DNA of 24,257 bases, taken from positions 1 to 24,257 of the forward strand of contig JBJOIT010000043.1 in NCBI GenBank assembly GCA_046046915.1, in the 5' to 3' direction. Origin of the DNA: JBEEJZ01 sp046046915 (GTDB lineage: Bacteria; Pseudomonadota; Gammaproteobacteria; Burkholderiales; Burkholderiaceae_C). Shown piece by piece: positions 7,180 through 14,244 of the stretch. Made by a program: the position numbers and the translations under genes. How positions within the stretch are numbered: the stretch's first letter is position 1; each line of letters starts with the position of its first letter. The notes below the pieces were generated by a model. It did not search any database. It worked only from the letters and a program-made list of their open reading frames with translations, and was not told the origin of the DNA.

Positions 7180-8043
7180 TCAAGCCCGCCGCGGCATGCG
7201 CCAGGGCAGCATGGCTTGAACCACCGGTGACACCAAACGCGGCACCGACAGGGTTTCGTGGAAGGCAAGCAAAGGCTCACCTGCGTAATCAAATTTCAGC
7301 AAGGCACGCTGATAAAAAGGTGTGTCTTCGAGTTGTTCGTGCACCCGCACGGTTTGAGCGCTACGCATGCGGCGCGCAATGCGCCAAGCCGTCTTGGGCA
7401 GGTGCTGTGCCGCCGGTGTGGCGACGGGCTCCACCGTCCCTTTGGGTGTGAAGCGCAGCGACAACACACGGTCATCAATGCCGGGGGATTGAATGTCGTA
7501 GTACACCAAGGTGCTGCCATCACGCATGCGGGCGCGTGACCAGTCCCAGGTGTGAAAACCCCGATCCACCGGCTCATCGCCCTCGTTCGAATCCAGATAT
7601 GCGTGGCCTTGCCATGTCAGGTCGGGGGCGCTCAGGTCCACCTCGATGCGCGATGCCGGTGCCAGTGGCCCCCAGCGGTGTTGACCAGCGGCATCCAGGG
7701 GCGTGGAATAGCCAAACAGCTGCTGCGGCCAGAGCTTAATGCGTCCCCGAATACGGCGAGGCACAGGCACGCACACTTCGTTGATGTCTATGGTCATGCA
7801 GTCCCCGTCCCAGCTCAGTTGGCTCGGACCAATAGTGAACTGGCGGGCGCTGCGATTGCAGTGGCGCTTCCCGCGCTCGGTCATGGCCCAACGCCCCTGC
7901 CCTTTGCTGTAGATGGCCACGTTCAGGGCGCAATGGTTGTCGGGGTTGGCGCTGGCGCGTTTGCGCGCCCAGCCGTAGTAAGGCGAAAACACACTGCCCA
8001 CAAACGCAATGAGGGTGATGCCGTGTTGGCCGTCGTCACTCAT
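7180..8043 (-). CDS. crtC: CrtC, carotenoid 1,2-hydratase (hydroxyneurosporene synthase)
   Basis: Adds water across the C1-C2 double bond of acyclic carotenoids such as neurosporene and lycopene. Family hallmarks: FVGSVFSPYYGWARK near the N-terminus, HCALNVAIYS, WAMTERG, LSWDGDCMTIDINEV, HRWGPLAP, and HTWDWSRARM with YYDIQS further on. From ATG 8043 the product is 287 residues, close to the roughly 280 of Rhodobacter capsulatus CrtC, and the ATG overlaps the crtD stop (8040-8042) as ATGA. The frame continues upstream with plausible family sequence (DGGYLWWYVDA) for about 20 codons inside crtD, but no ATG, GTG or TTG exists there until 8388, so the true start is uncertain. Confidence 0.93.
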   Translation of the reverse strand: MSDDGQHGITLIAFVGSVFSPYYGWARKRASANPDNHCALNVAIYSKGQGRWAMTERGKRHCNRSARQFTIGPSQLSWDGDCMTIDINEVCVPVPRRIRGRIKLWPQQLFGYSTPLDAAGQHRWGPLAPASRIEVDLSAPDLTWQGHAYLDSNEGDEPVDRGFHTWDWSRARMRDGSTLVYYDIQSPGIDDRVLSLRFTPKGTVEPVATPAAQHLPKTAWRIARRMRSAQTVRVHEQLEDTPFYQRALLKFDYAGEPLLAFHETLSVPRLVSPVVQAMLPWRMPRRA

Positions 8044-9584
8044 GGCGTCGACATACCACCACAGGTAGCCTCCGTCTGGAACTTTCTGGTCGAAGCGAGG
8101 CTCGCCATCAACGCCTCGGCCGCCCGCTGCCCGGACAACGCCGCCATCGGCACGCCCGGTCCCGGGTGCACGCTGCCCCCCGCCAGATACAAGCCCTGCA
8201 GGGCTGTGATGGAGCCTGGTCGGCTGAAGATGCTGGTCCAGCCGTGCGTCGCCTGGCCGTACAGTGCCCCGCCACTGGCCGGAAAGCGCCGATGAAAATC
8301 CTGCGGACTCGTGCGTATGCAGTTGGCAATTGTCGGGGTCAGTGACAGACCCAGCCGGCGAAGGTGCTGAAAAGTTTGCGTTTGGCATTGATCTAAAGCC
8401 TCCTCGGTGATTGCGTTGCCATCACCGCTGGCAGGGGCGTTAACCAAACAAAAAACACGTTCAGCCTGCCCGGGTTCCAGCTGGGCGGGCCGGTCTTGTG
8501 CGCAGACGTACACCGTGGGGCTTTCGGGCAGGCGCTGGCGATCGAAGATGTCTTCGAACTCACTGGCGTAAGTACTTTGAAAAAACACGTTATGCCGGTC
8601 CAGCGCCACACCTTGACCAGAACTGCCCGTGGGTGTGTGCATGGACCAGGTCAAGGCCGATAAAGAACGCGGCGGCGTGGCTTGTGGCACGGCACGGCGA
8701 AGCTCATCGCCCAACAGTCCCTGGCGCAAGGCGGCGGCGTCGCCATTGAAGATCACGCGGTCGGCCGGCAAGAATTCCCCCGACTGCAGATGTACACCGC
8801 AGACCCTGCCCTGACGCTGCTCGATGCGCTGGCAGCTGCTGTGGTAACGGAAAACCGCGCCACGGCGGCGGGCCACCCGAGCCAGCGCCTGGGCCATGCC
8901 CACCATGCCACCTTCCACCGACCAGACACCATCCATCTCTACCTGTGCAATCAGCATGAGCGTGGCTGGGGACTGCCAGGGCGACGAGCCGCAATAGGTG
9001 GCGTAGCGCGCAAAAAGCTGGCGTAAACGCGGGTCAGAAAACTGGTGGCCCAGCTGTTGCCACAGGCTACGCATGGGGCCGAGTTGTGCCAGAACGCCCA
9101 GACCCTTGAGGCCCAGATCGCCCATCAAGCCGCCCATGCTCGGGCGCTGTGCACGAATCATCGGGCCTTCAAGCGTGGCATAGAGCTGACGCGTGGTCTT
9201 GCAAAAATTCCTGAACCGCCGGGCCTCATCGCCGCCGGACCAGGTTGCAATCGCCGCTTCACTCTCTTGTGCGCTGGCCGACAAGTCGAGCTGGCTGCCG
9301 TCAGGCCAGAAGTGGCGCGCCAGAACCTGCAGCGGCGTGATGCGCATCTCTGCTTCGACGCTGGTGCCCACACTGCGCAGCAAGGCGTCAAACACCCAGC
9401 GCATGGTGAATACGGTGGGGCCACTGTCGATCTTTGCACCGTTCACTTCGCGACTGTGTACCTTGCCGCCAGGTTCGCCCGAAGCTTCGACCACGGTGAC
9501 ATCAAGGCCCTGGTGCGCCAGCAAAATGGCGCTGCACAGGCCGCCCATGCCCGCGCCGACGATGACGACGCGGTGTTCAGACAT
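8040..9584 (-). CDS. crtD: CrtD, methoxyneurosporene (hydroxyneurosporene) desaturase
   Basis: A 514-residue FAD-dependent desaturase of the CrtI family that introduces the 3,4 double bond in 1-hydroxy/methoxy carotenoids. The N-terminal motif VVIVGAGMGGLCSAILLA (about residues 5-22) is followed by EASGEPGGKV and IDSGPTVFTMRWVFD. The C-terminal motif reads LAGGSVHPGPGVPMAALSGQ. It differs clearly from CrtI at 2015-3598 and is flanked by crtA and crtC as in other spheroidene-type clusters. The 5' end overlaps crtA by 8 bases and the 3' end overlaps crtC. The last 17 or so residues, rich in Ser, Thr and Gly, are read out of the crtC 5' region in a second frame and are unlikely to be structurally important. 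Confidence 0.95.
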   Translation of the reverse strand: MSEHRVVIVGAGMGGLCSAILLAHQGLDVTVVEASGEPGGKVHSREVNGAKIDSGPTVFTMRWVFDALLRSVGTSVEAEMRITPLQVLARHFWPDGSQLDLSASAQESEAAIATWSGGDEARRFRNFCKTTRQLYATLEGPMIRAQRPSMGGLMGDLGLKGLGVLAQLGPMRSLWQQLGHQFSDPRLRQLFARYATYCGSSPWQSPATLMLIAQVEMDGVWSVEGGMVGMAQALARVARRRGAVFRYHSSCQRIEQRQGRVCGVHLQSGEFLPADRVIFNGDAAALRQGLLGDELRRAVPQATPPRSLSALTWSMHTPTGSSGQGVALDRHNVFFQSTYASEFEDIFDRQRLPESPTVYVCAQDRPAQLEPGQAERVFCLVNAPASGDGNAITEEALDQCQTQTFQHLRRLGLSLTPTIANCIRTSPQDFHRRFPASGGALYGQATHGWTSIFSRPGSITALQGLYLAGGSVHPGPGVPMAALSGQRAAEALMASLASTRKFQTEATCGGMSTP

Positions 9585-10416
9585 GGCTCACCTCTTGGCT
9601 GGGCGTTTCAAAAGCTGGCACGCCTTGCAAAGCCACTGCAGCGCCTTGGGGCGACTGGATTTCGAACTGAAAGGCCTGACCTTTCCAGTGCCCGGCCATT
9701 TGCAGCACCTGCATGCGAACAAACAGCGACTCGGAAAAAAACTGGTGTTTGTAGGCGGCGGTGCTGGCCACCTGGTGCGCGCCCTGATGGGCGTACTGCA
9801 GCATGGCCGCGGTGTCGCGCCACAAGCTAAAGGTGCATTGCCGCACCAAAGGTGCCTCACCCAGGCCCATGGCCAGCAAGCAGCCGGGGGACTGACTCAG
9901 GTCGGCCTGGGCCGCCGGGGCGTAACGCCAGAACACCATGGCCTTGGTGGGCACAATGCTCGCGCGGGTCAACACGGCGAAAGGCCCTTGGGTCTGGACA
10001 GTGGCTAGCCCCTGCTCACCGAGCGCGCCCCCCAGCGCTTGCGCGCTGCTGGCTTGCCAGGCTTGTTTGTCCCAGTGACCCCGAGCCGATTGCACCGCCA
10101 TCACGCCTGTCCAGCACTCACGGGCGCGACTGCGGTAGGCGTCAACCGTAGGGCTGTCCAGAAACTTCAAAGCCCAATCCAAGTGACTGAAAGTGCAAAT
10201 CAGGCCTTGGTGAGTGGCACTGGGGCGCAGACTGAAGCCCCCGCCAGCGCCACTTCCCATGACCTTGACCATGGACAGGCCTGGTACATCCTTGTAGGGC
10301 GTCGCCCCGGCCACTAGCCTGAGCCAACCCCATCCCTGGTGCTGGCGCAAGAAGTCGGCCAAGAGCACCACCACCACGCCGGACAAGGGGTCATGAAGAT
10401 TGGCGAGGGCTTCCAT
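9577..10416 (-). CDS. crtA: CrtA, spheroidene monooxygenase
   Basis: A 279-residue member of the spheroidene monooxygenase family, which with O2 converts spheroidene to spheroidenone. Family features: VVVVLLADFLRQ and WGWLRLVAG at the N-terminus, PGLSMVKVMGSGAGGGFSL, LICTFSHLDWALKFL, VLTRASIVPTKAMVFW, PGCLLAMGLGEAPLVRQCTF, SLWRDTAAMLQYA and YKHQFFSESLFVRM. These match the conserved core, including the SxWxD segment. ATG 10416 has only a weak upstream purine tract (GGACACC). It lies 35 bases after pufC on the same strand and overlaps crtD by 8 bases. Presence of crtA predicts the keto-carotenoid under oxic growth. Confidence 0.93.
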   Translation of the reverse strand: MEALANLHDPLSGVVVVLLADFLRQHQGWGWLRLVAGATPYKDVPGLSMVKVMGSGAGGGFSLRPSATHQGLICTFSHLDWALKFLDSPTVDAYRSRARECWTGVMAVQSARGHWDKQAWQASSAQALGGALGEQGLATVQTQGPFAVLTRASIVPTKAMVFWRYAPAAQADLSQSPGCLLAMGLGEAPLVRQCTFSLWRDTAAMLQYAHQGAHQVASTAAYKHQFFSESLFVRMQVLQMAGHWKGQAFQFEIQSPQGAAVALQGVPAFETPSQEVSHV

Positions 10417-10451
10417 GACGGGTGTCCGGCAAAGGTGCGAGGGCTTGCGAA

Positions 10452-11522
10452 CTACTTGGCCGCGACTTTGGACGCAGCCAAAGCTGGTTTAAGCAACTCC
10501 GGAAAGTCTTTTGCCATTTGCGCGCCATTCAGAGGCTTGTAGGCGCCCTGGTGACATGTGGCGCAGTTGAGCTTGGCCACATCGCCCGTCGGCCCTTTGC
10601 GGTGCGCCGGAAAGACTTCGGTCAATGACTCCATGTACTTCACATTCAGATCACGCGCCATGCGGATGCCGTGCCAGGCCGTCACGCGTTGCGGTGGGCT
10701 TTGTTCCCAGTTCTGGAAGGACTGCGTGTTGTGACAGTAGGTGCAGTTCACGCCCAATGAATTGGACATGTGCGTCATCAGCCCATAGGTCCACTCTGCC
10801 TGCTTGATCGACTGGTGGTTGCCGGCAGGCAATGCCGTGGGGCCGTTCACACGGATATTCTGGTCGCCCAGCAAAAATGGGGTGTAAGGATCGTTGGGCA
10901 GAGAGGATAGGTTGACCACAGGAGATGGTTCATTTTGTCCGGCCTTGTCACCCATGAAGTTCGAGCCATAGGGTTGCGGGTTGGACTTGAACCAGATGGC
11001 ATTGGGCACCGGCTCGCCCCTATGGCAGGTGTAGCAGGTCACCCCAGTCTGGGCGACGTGCGGCTGCCAGTCGGCGTTGATGTGCTGCGTCATCTCGATC
11101 ATGCGCCTCGCCACGACCTTGGTGTACTTGCTGTCGTCCTCGAAGTTGGGCAAGGCGTGGCAGTACGCACAGCCTTCTTGAGGAGCTACCCAGCTGGTCA
11201 TCGAAACCATCAGGCGGTTGAACTCGCCCACGCTCAGATTGCCCAAGACCTTGACGTTTTTGTAGGCCTGTGCGGCCTTAGGGCCGTCAGAGCCAGGCGA
11301 AGGAATGGCCAAAGGCGGCTGGTTCTTCTCGGTTTTGACTTCGAGCAGACGGGAGTTGTACACCTGAACCATGCCTGTGCCTCGGTAGCCACTTTGCACA
11401 GTCTCGGGACTGGGGCGTTCGCAGCCTGCCAGCATCACGCTGAGCAAACCGATGCAGGCCAGGCCCAAACCCTTGGCCATGCGGCCCATCCATGGAGATG
11501 TTTTGAGAACTTGCGTGTTCAT
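10452..11522 (-). CDS. pufC: PufC, tetraheme reaction-centre cytochrome c subunit
   Basis: A 356-residue periplasmic cytochrome that re-reduces the photo-oxidised special pair. Four CxxCH heme sites are visible: residues 118-122 (CAYCH), 163-167 (CYTCH), 260-264 (CTYCH) and 320-324 (CATCH). Met-rich helices before them (SMTSW, RRMIEMTQH, GLMTHMS) supply likely axial ligands, as in the family. The N-terminus has a basic stretch, a hydrophobic segment and a lipobox ending LSVMLAGC, so Cys34 is the probable lipid-anchored residue. ATG 11522 overlaps the pufM stop as ATGA, so the two are translationally coupled. Confidence 0.97.
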   Translation of the reverse strand: MNTQVLKTSPWMGRMAKGLGLACIGLLSVMLAGCERPSPETVQSGYRGTGMVQVYNSRLLEVKTEKNQPPLAIPSPGSDGPKAAQAYKNVKVLGNLSVGEFNRLMVSMTSWVAPQEGCAYCHALPNFEDDSKYTKVVARRMIEMTQHINADWQPHVAQTGVTCYTCHRGEPVPNAIWFKSNPQPYGSNFMGDKAGQNEPSPVVNLSSLPNDPYTPFLLGDQNIRVNGPTALPAGNHQSIKQAEWTYGLMTHMSNSLGVNCTYCHNTQSFQNWEQSPPQRVTAWHGIRMARDLNVKYMESLTEVFPAHRKGPTGDVAKLNCATCHQGAYKPLNGAQMAKDFPELLKPALAASKVAAK

Positions 11523-12496
11523 GGCTTGCCTCCAATGCTCAGCGCGGGATCCACCATCGCCGGAAAGATTTCAGGGTAAGGCGGCGCCACGCCATGCTTG
11601 ATGGCCCACAGGTACCAGTTATCCACTACGGTGCCGGTCAACAAGATGCCGATGCCGCCGGTGATGGGGCACAGCACTGCAAACCACCAGGCCCAACGGT
11701 GAATGGACTCCATGGTCGCGTTGAAGCCCATGGTCCAGCGCCAGAACAAAGCTGCACGCTCCGAGGCCGTGCCACGGTCAGTGATCTGCTCGATCTCGCG
11801 TTCACCACCAAAACGAGTCACCGCCAAAATGGTCGCACCGTGCATGGCAAACAGCAGAGCCGAGCCATACAGGAAGACGATGGAAAGCGCATGGAAGGGG
11901 TTGTAGAACAGGTTGCCGTAGCGCAAAGAGAAGGCCGCGGTCCAATCCAGGTGAGGAAAGATGCCGTAAGGCACAGCCTCGCCCCAGGAGCCCATCAAAA
12001 TGGGGCGGAACAAGCCCAGCACCAGGAACAACCAGATGGCCGCAGCAAACGCCCAGGCGATGTGCGTGCCCATGCCAAGTGCGACCGCGCGGCGGTAAGT
12101 TCGGGCCCACCAGAACATGACTGAGGCGGTGAAGAACAGGCCCACAATCAGGAACCAACCGCCCTGGTTGAGCGGAGGGATGCTCAAGCCGTAGCTAGGT
12201 GGTGGTGGCTCCAGCGAGAGCCAGAACAGTTGGCGTACAAACTGGATCGGGTCGTAGTTGACCGAGGCCAGCATGTTCATGCCGATCAGGGTGAAGGCGA
12301 TCAAACCGCAAATGAGAGAGGCCAGACCCAGCCCGCCCAAATAGATGGGGCCGAGTTGGGCGTTGCCCAACTTGCCCACCCAATAGTTGATCAGGGGTTG
12401 CCCGGTGCGCGGGCTGTTACCGTGTCCAAGTGGCACCCCGGGGTGCACCGGACCCACGGCTTGCACCGTAGTGAACAGGTTTTGATAGTCGGCCAT
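11519..12496 (-). CDS. pufM: PufM, photosynthetic reaction centre M subunit
   Basis: A 325-residue type II reaction-centre core subunit with five membrane spans. Recognised landmarks: MADYQNLFTTVQ at the start, NYWVGKLGNAQLGPIYLGG, GTHIAWAFAAAIW, the FPHLDWTAAFSLRYGNLFYNPFHALSI region with the special-pair His, FAMHGATILAV with the iron-binding His, and the FNATMESIHRWAWWFAVL quinone/iron region. The start is placed at ATG 12496 because GAGGAGA lies just upstream; the track-like longer start is a TTG inside that ribosome site. It follows pufL after a 48-base gap, somewhat larger than the overlap often seen, and its stop overlaps pufC. Confidence 0.98.
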   Translation of the reverse strand: MADYQNLFTTVQAVGPVHPGVPLGHGNSPRTGQPLINYWVGKLGNAQLGPIYLGGLGLASLICGLIAFTLIGMNMLASVNYDPIQFVRQLFWLSLEPPPPSYGLSIPPLNQGGWFLIVGLFFTASVMFWWARTYRRAVALGMGTHIAWAFAAAIWLFLVLGLFRPILMGSWGEAVPYGIFPHLDWTAAFSLRYGNLFYNPFHALSIVFLYGSALLFAMHGATILAVTRFGGEREIEQITDRGTASERAALFWRWTMGFNATMESIHRWAWWFAVLCPITGGIGILLTGTVVDNWYLWAIKHGVAPPYPEIFPAMVDPALSIGGKP

Positions 12497-12544
12497 GGGC
12501 TGTCTCCTCAATTCTTTGGGTTCGGTCTGTGTGCGCAGTCCAAC

Positions 12545-13381
12545 TCAAACGGGCCACTGGGACCAGATCGGCATGTTCAGCCACCAACTCCACCACTCGG
12601 GCCAGCCACGGCTCCAGAAGGGGCCGCTGAGCACGATACATAGAGCACTGAACAACACGGCAGCCAAGGCTAGGAACAGTCCCAGGCGGTGGATGCCCAG
12701 GGTACCGATGGAGTAACCGATGATGTCGCGGAAGAAGGTGTCTTCGTGCTCGGGTGTCTTGACCACGGTGCCCGGCTTCGGGTTGGTCGACGACAAAATC
12801 AAGCCACCGTGCAGAGACAGGGCAAACACACTGGCGAAGAAGAAACTCACGGCGATCATGTGCGCCGGGTTGTAGTGAAAGTGCAGGTATTGGTAGCCCA
12901 CGTTGGACACCCAGTCCAGGTGGCTGTAGATGCCATACGGAAAACCGTGGCCCCAGGCGCCCATGAGCACTGGGCGAATCACCACCAACGTGAAGTAGGC
13001 TGAAATCGCGACACCAAAAGCCACAGGGACGTGATAGCCCATGCCCAGCTTGCGACAGATTTCGACCTCACGCATCATCCAAGAGCCAAAGGCCCCCAAT
13101 GCACACACGGTGATGAGCTGCCAGAGGCCGCCCTCCATCAGGGGCGCAAAGCGCAGGCCGTACGACAGATCAGGCGGTGCGATGCTGATCTGCCAGATGT
13201 TCCAGGTGGGGCCTTGGGAGGCACCCCACAAAATAAGGGCAGTCCCCAGGAACGAAAAAAACAAAGTTGTGACGCCGAAGAAGCCGACGTAAAACGGTCC
13301 GACCCAAAAGTCGAACAAATCACCACCCAGCAGGGTACCACCGCGAACACGGTACTTTTTCTCAAAACTCAGCATGGCCAT
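12545..13381 (-). CDS. pufL: PufL, photosynthetic reaction centre L subunit
   Basis: A 278-residue reaction-centre core subunit with five spans. It begins MAMLSFEKKYRVRGGTLLGG, the standard PufL opening, followed by DLFDFWVGPFYVGFFGVT. Later landmarks are YHVPVAFGVAISAYF, SHLDWVSNVGYQYLHFHYNPAHMIAVS (special-pair His region), FALSLHGGLILS (iron-binding His) and GTLGIHRLGLFLAL. AGGAGG lies 8 bases before ATG 13381, an excellent ribosome site; a second ATG two codons later is less well spaced. An 83-base gap with a strong hairpin (13411-13448) separates it from pufA, as expected for differential expression of antenna and reaction centre. Confidence 0.98.
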   Translation of the reverse strand: MAMLSFEKKYRVRGGTLLGGDLFDFWVGPFYVGFFGVTTLFFSFLGTALILWGASQGPTWNIWQISIAPPDLSYGLRFAPLMEGGLWQLITVCALGAFGSWMMREVEICRKLGMGYHVPVAFGVAISAYFTLVVIRPVLMGAWGHGFPYGIYSHLDWVSNVGYQYLHFHYNPAHMIAVSFFFASVFALSLHGGLILSSTNPKPGTVVKTPEHEDTFFRDIIGYSIGTLGIHRLGLFLALAAVLFSALCIVLSGPFWSRGWPEWWSWWLNMPIWSQWPV

Positions 13382-13405
13382 GGCTAGGTCCTCCTGCCTC
13401 AATGG

Positions 13406-13448
13406 AAAAACAGATGCCGCATCGAAGGGATTTCAATAACGGCATCTG
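13406..13448 (-). terminator. pufA-pufL intercistronic hairpin with T-run
   Basis: Inverted repeat CAGATGCCG (13411-13419) and CGGCATCTG (13440-13448), a perfect 9-bp stem with a 20-base loop. On the - strand transcript it lies 16 bases after the pufA stop and is followed directly by UUUUU. Such a hairpin between pufA and pufL in other purple bacteria protects pufBA mRNA from 3' decay and/or terminates part of transcription, giving the excess of LH1 over reaction centre. Confidence 0.8.
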
Positions 13449-13464
13449 ATCTGCAAAACCCGGA

Positions 13465-13674
13465 TCAGGATTTGGGCAAGGTCAGCGATGCGACCGCCGT
13501 GGGCAAAGGCGAGTTCTGCGCCGATGCTGCCACGGGCTTTTTCGCACCGTCGAGCCAGTTGAATTTGTTCGTGCTGAGCAAGATGAGGTGAATCATCGCG
13601 GCCAGGCCAAACAAGAAAATACCCTGCAGCACCATGGCACGCAGCGGATCGAAAAGACGCCAAATTCTCCACAT
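13465..13674 (-). CDS. pufA: PufA, LH1 alpha polypeptide
   Basis: A 69-residue LH1 alpha chain. It starts MWRIWRLFDPLRAMVLQGIF, contains the bacteriochlorophyll-binding His29 in AAMIHLILLST, and NKFNWLDG after the span, with Trp40 in the position that bonds the pigment acetyl group. The tail of about 25 residues is Ala/Ser-rich, a usual length for betaproteobacterial chains. ATG 13674 is preceded by AGGAG, which directly follows the TAG stop of the 74-codon gene upstream, so translation of the two is closely coupled. It forms the LH1 ring with PufB around the reaction centre. Confidence 0.97.
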   Translation of the reverse strand: MWRIWRLFDPLRAMVLQGIFLFGLAAMIHLILLSTNKFNWLDGAKKPVAASAQNSPLPTAVASLTLPKS

Positions 13675-13684
13675 GGTGAATCTC

Positions 13685-13909
13685 CTAAATGATGTGGGAC
13701 ATGAAGGTGTACACAGCAGCTTCCACGCCCCGACTCATGCTCTTGGCATCTTCAGCACCGGGCAGCAGATCCCGCCAATGAACGCCAACCAGCTTGGCCA
13801 GTAAGACGAGCACGAACAGACATCCGAAACCGATGAGAAAGATGGACCAGTACGCTGGGGATTCATCCGCACGCGAATGGTCCTCATTGAAGTGGCTTGT
13901 GTTTTGCAT
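13685..13909 (-). CDS. Unfamiliar 74-residue single-span protein encoded between pufB and pufA
   Basis: ATG 13909, stop TAG 13685-13687. The layout is an acidic N-terminus (MQNTSHFNEDHSRADES), one span (about residues 21-43, WSIFLIGFGCLFVLVLLAKL), then VHWRDLLPGAEDAKSMSRGV and a hydrophobic end (EAAVYTFMSHII). It is not an LH beta chain: there is no His within the span, and the real pufB lies just upstream at 13954-14097. A GGAG occurs 8 bases before its ATG, and its stop merges into the pufA ribosome site, so it is a genuine operon member. Its gene position suggests stoichiometry with LH1, hence a possible RC-LH1 ring component or assembly factor, analogous in idea to PufX or protein W but without visible similarity. 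Function unknown. Confidence 0.85.
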   Translation of the reverse strand: MQNTSHFNEDHSRADESPAYWSIFLIGFGCLFVLVLLAKLVGVHWRDLLPGAEDAKSMSRGVEAAVYTFMSHII

Positions 13910-13953
13910 GACAGTGACTCCGTCAATCTGAGGTTAAAAAAGCAGGCTCTGAT

Positions 13954-14097
13954 TCAGAACCAGGGACGCCACGCCCAGACCAAGATGTGGGCCAATACAG
14001 CAACAGCTGTAAAACCCACGGCGCCTTGCATCCAGTAGTGGTGAAATTCCTGGGCTTCCTCATCGGTGAGTCCGGAAATGGATGTCTTTGTGGACAT
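13954..14097 (-). CDS. pufB: PufB, LH1 beta polypeptide
   Basis: A 47-residue LH1 beta chain, too short for common ORF cut-offs. It starts MSTKTSISGLTDEEAQEFHH, contains AVLAHILVWAWRPWF at the end, with His37 as the bacteriochlorophyll ligand and His19 near the cytoplasmic face. The SGLTxEEAQEFH and AH...WxWRPW motifs are diagnostic. AGGAGAAAA precedes ATG 14097. It is the first antenna gene of the puf operon. Unlike the usual pufBA pair, its stop is followed after 44 bases by the 74-codon gene, not by pufA. Confidence 0.96.
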   Translation of the reverse strand: MSTKTSISGLTDEEAQEFHHYWMQGAVGFTAVAVLAHILVWAWRPWF

Positions 14098-14109
14098 TTT
14101 TTTCTCCTG

Positions 14110-14244
14110 TTAACGAGGCCTTGCGACCCGGGGTGCGCACAGCCCGCGCAGATGGGCATCCGCAGCCAGAGGCCACGACATCCTGTTGAAAGCGCGCAGC
14201 ACGCCGCGGCCTGTTGTTGTCTTGAGGACGGTGCAAACCTTCAT
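14110..14244 (-). CDS. Possible 44-residue ORF in the pufQ position (doubtful)
   Basis: An ATG at 14244 overlaps the bchZ stop (14241-14243) as ATGA, and the frame runs 44 codons to TAA at 14110-14112, 12 bases before the pufB start. The product starts MKVCTVLKTTTGRGVLRAFN and is basic, with no membrane span. In Rhodobacter the gene pufQ occupies this place, but PufQ has a hydrophobic span and this ORF shows no resemblance. Third-position GC (about 31 of 43 codons by hand) fits coding, yet a chance ORF of this length in GC-rich DNA is common. It may instead be a leader region for puf transcription. Confidence 0.25.
   Translation of the reverse strand: MKVCTVLKTTTGRGVLRAFNRMSWPLAADAHLRGLCAPRVARPR

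Noticed and set aside
8044..8388. Extended CrtC starting at ATG 8388 (402 residues)
   Set aside because: The added 115 residues are read mainly from crtD coding sequence in another frame and do not look like CrtC, apart from the last 20 or so before ATG 8043.
9045..10008. Long + strand frames (261 and 271 codons) over crtD and crtA
   Set aside because: Antisense to crtD and crtA, with low-complexity Arg/Ala-rich products and no ribosome sites or motifs.
13685..13909. Calling the 74-codon ORF pufB because it sits just before pufA
   Set aside because: It has no His in the membrane span and none of the LTxEEAxEFH or WxWRPW motifs. A canonical 47-residue LH1 beta gene lies just upstream at 13954-14097.
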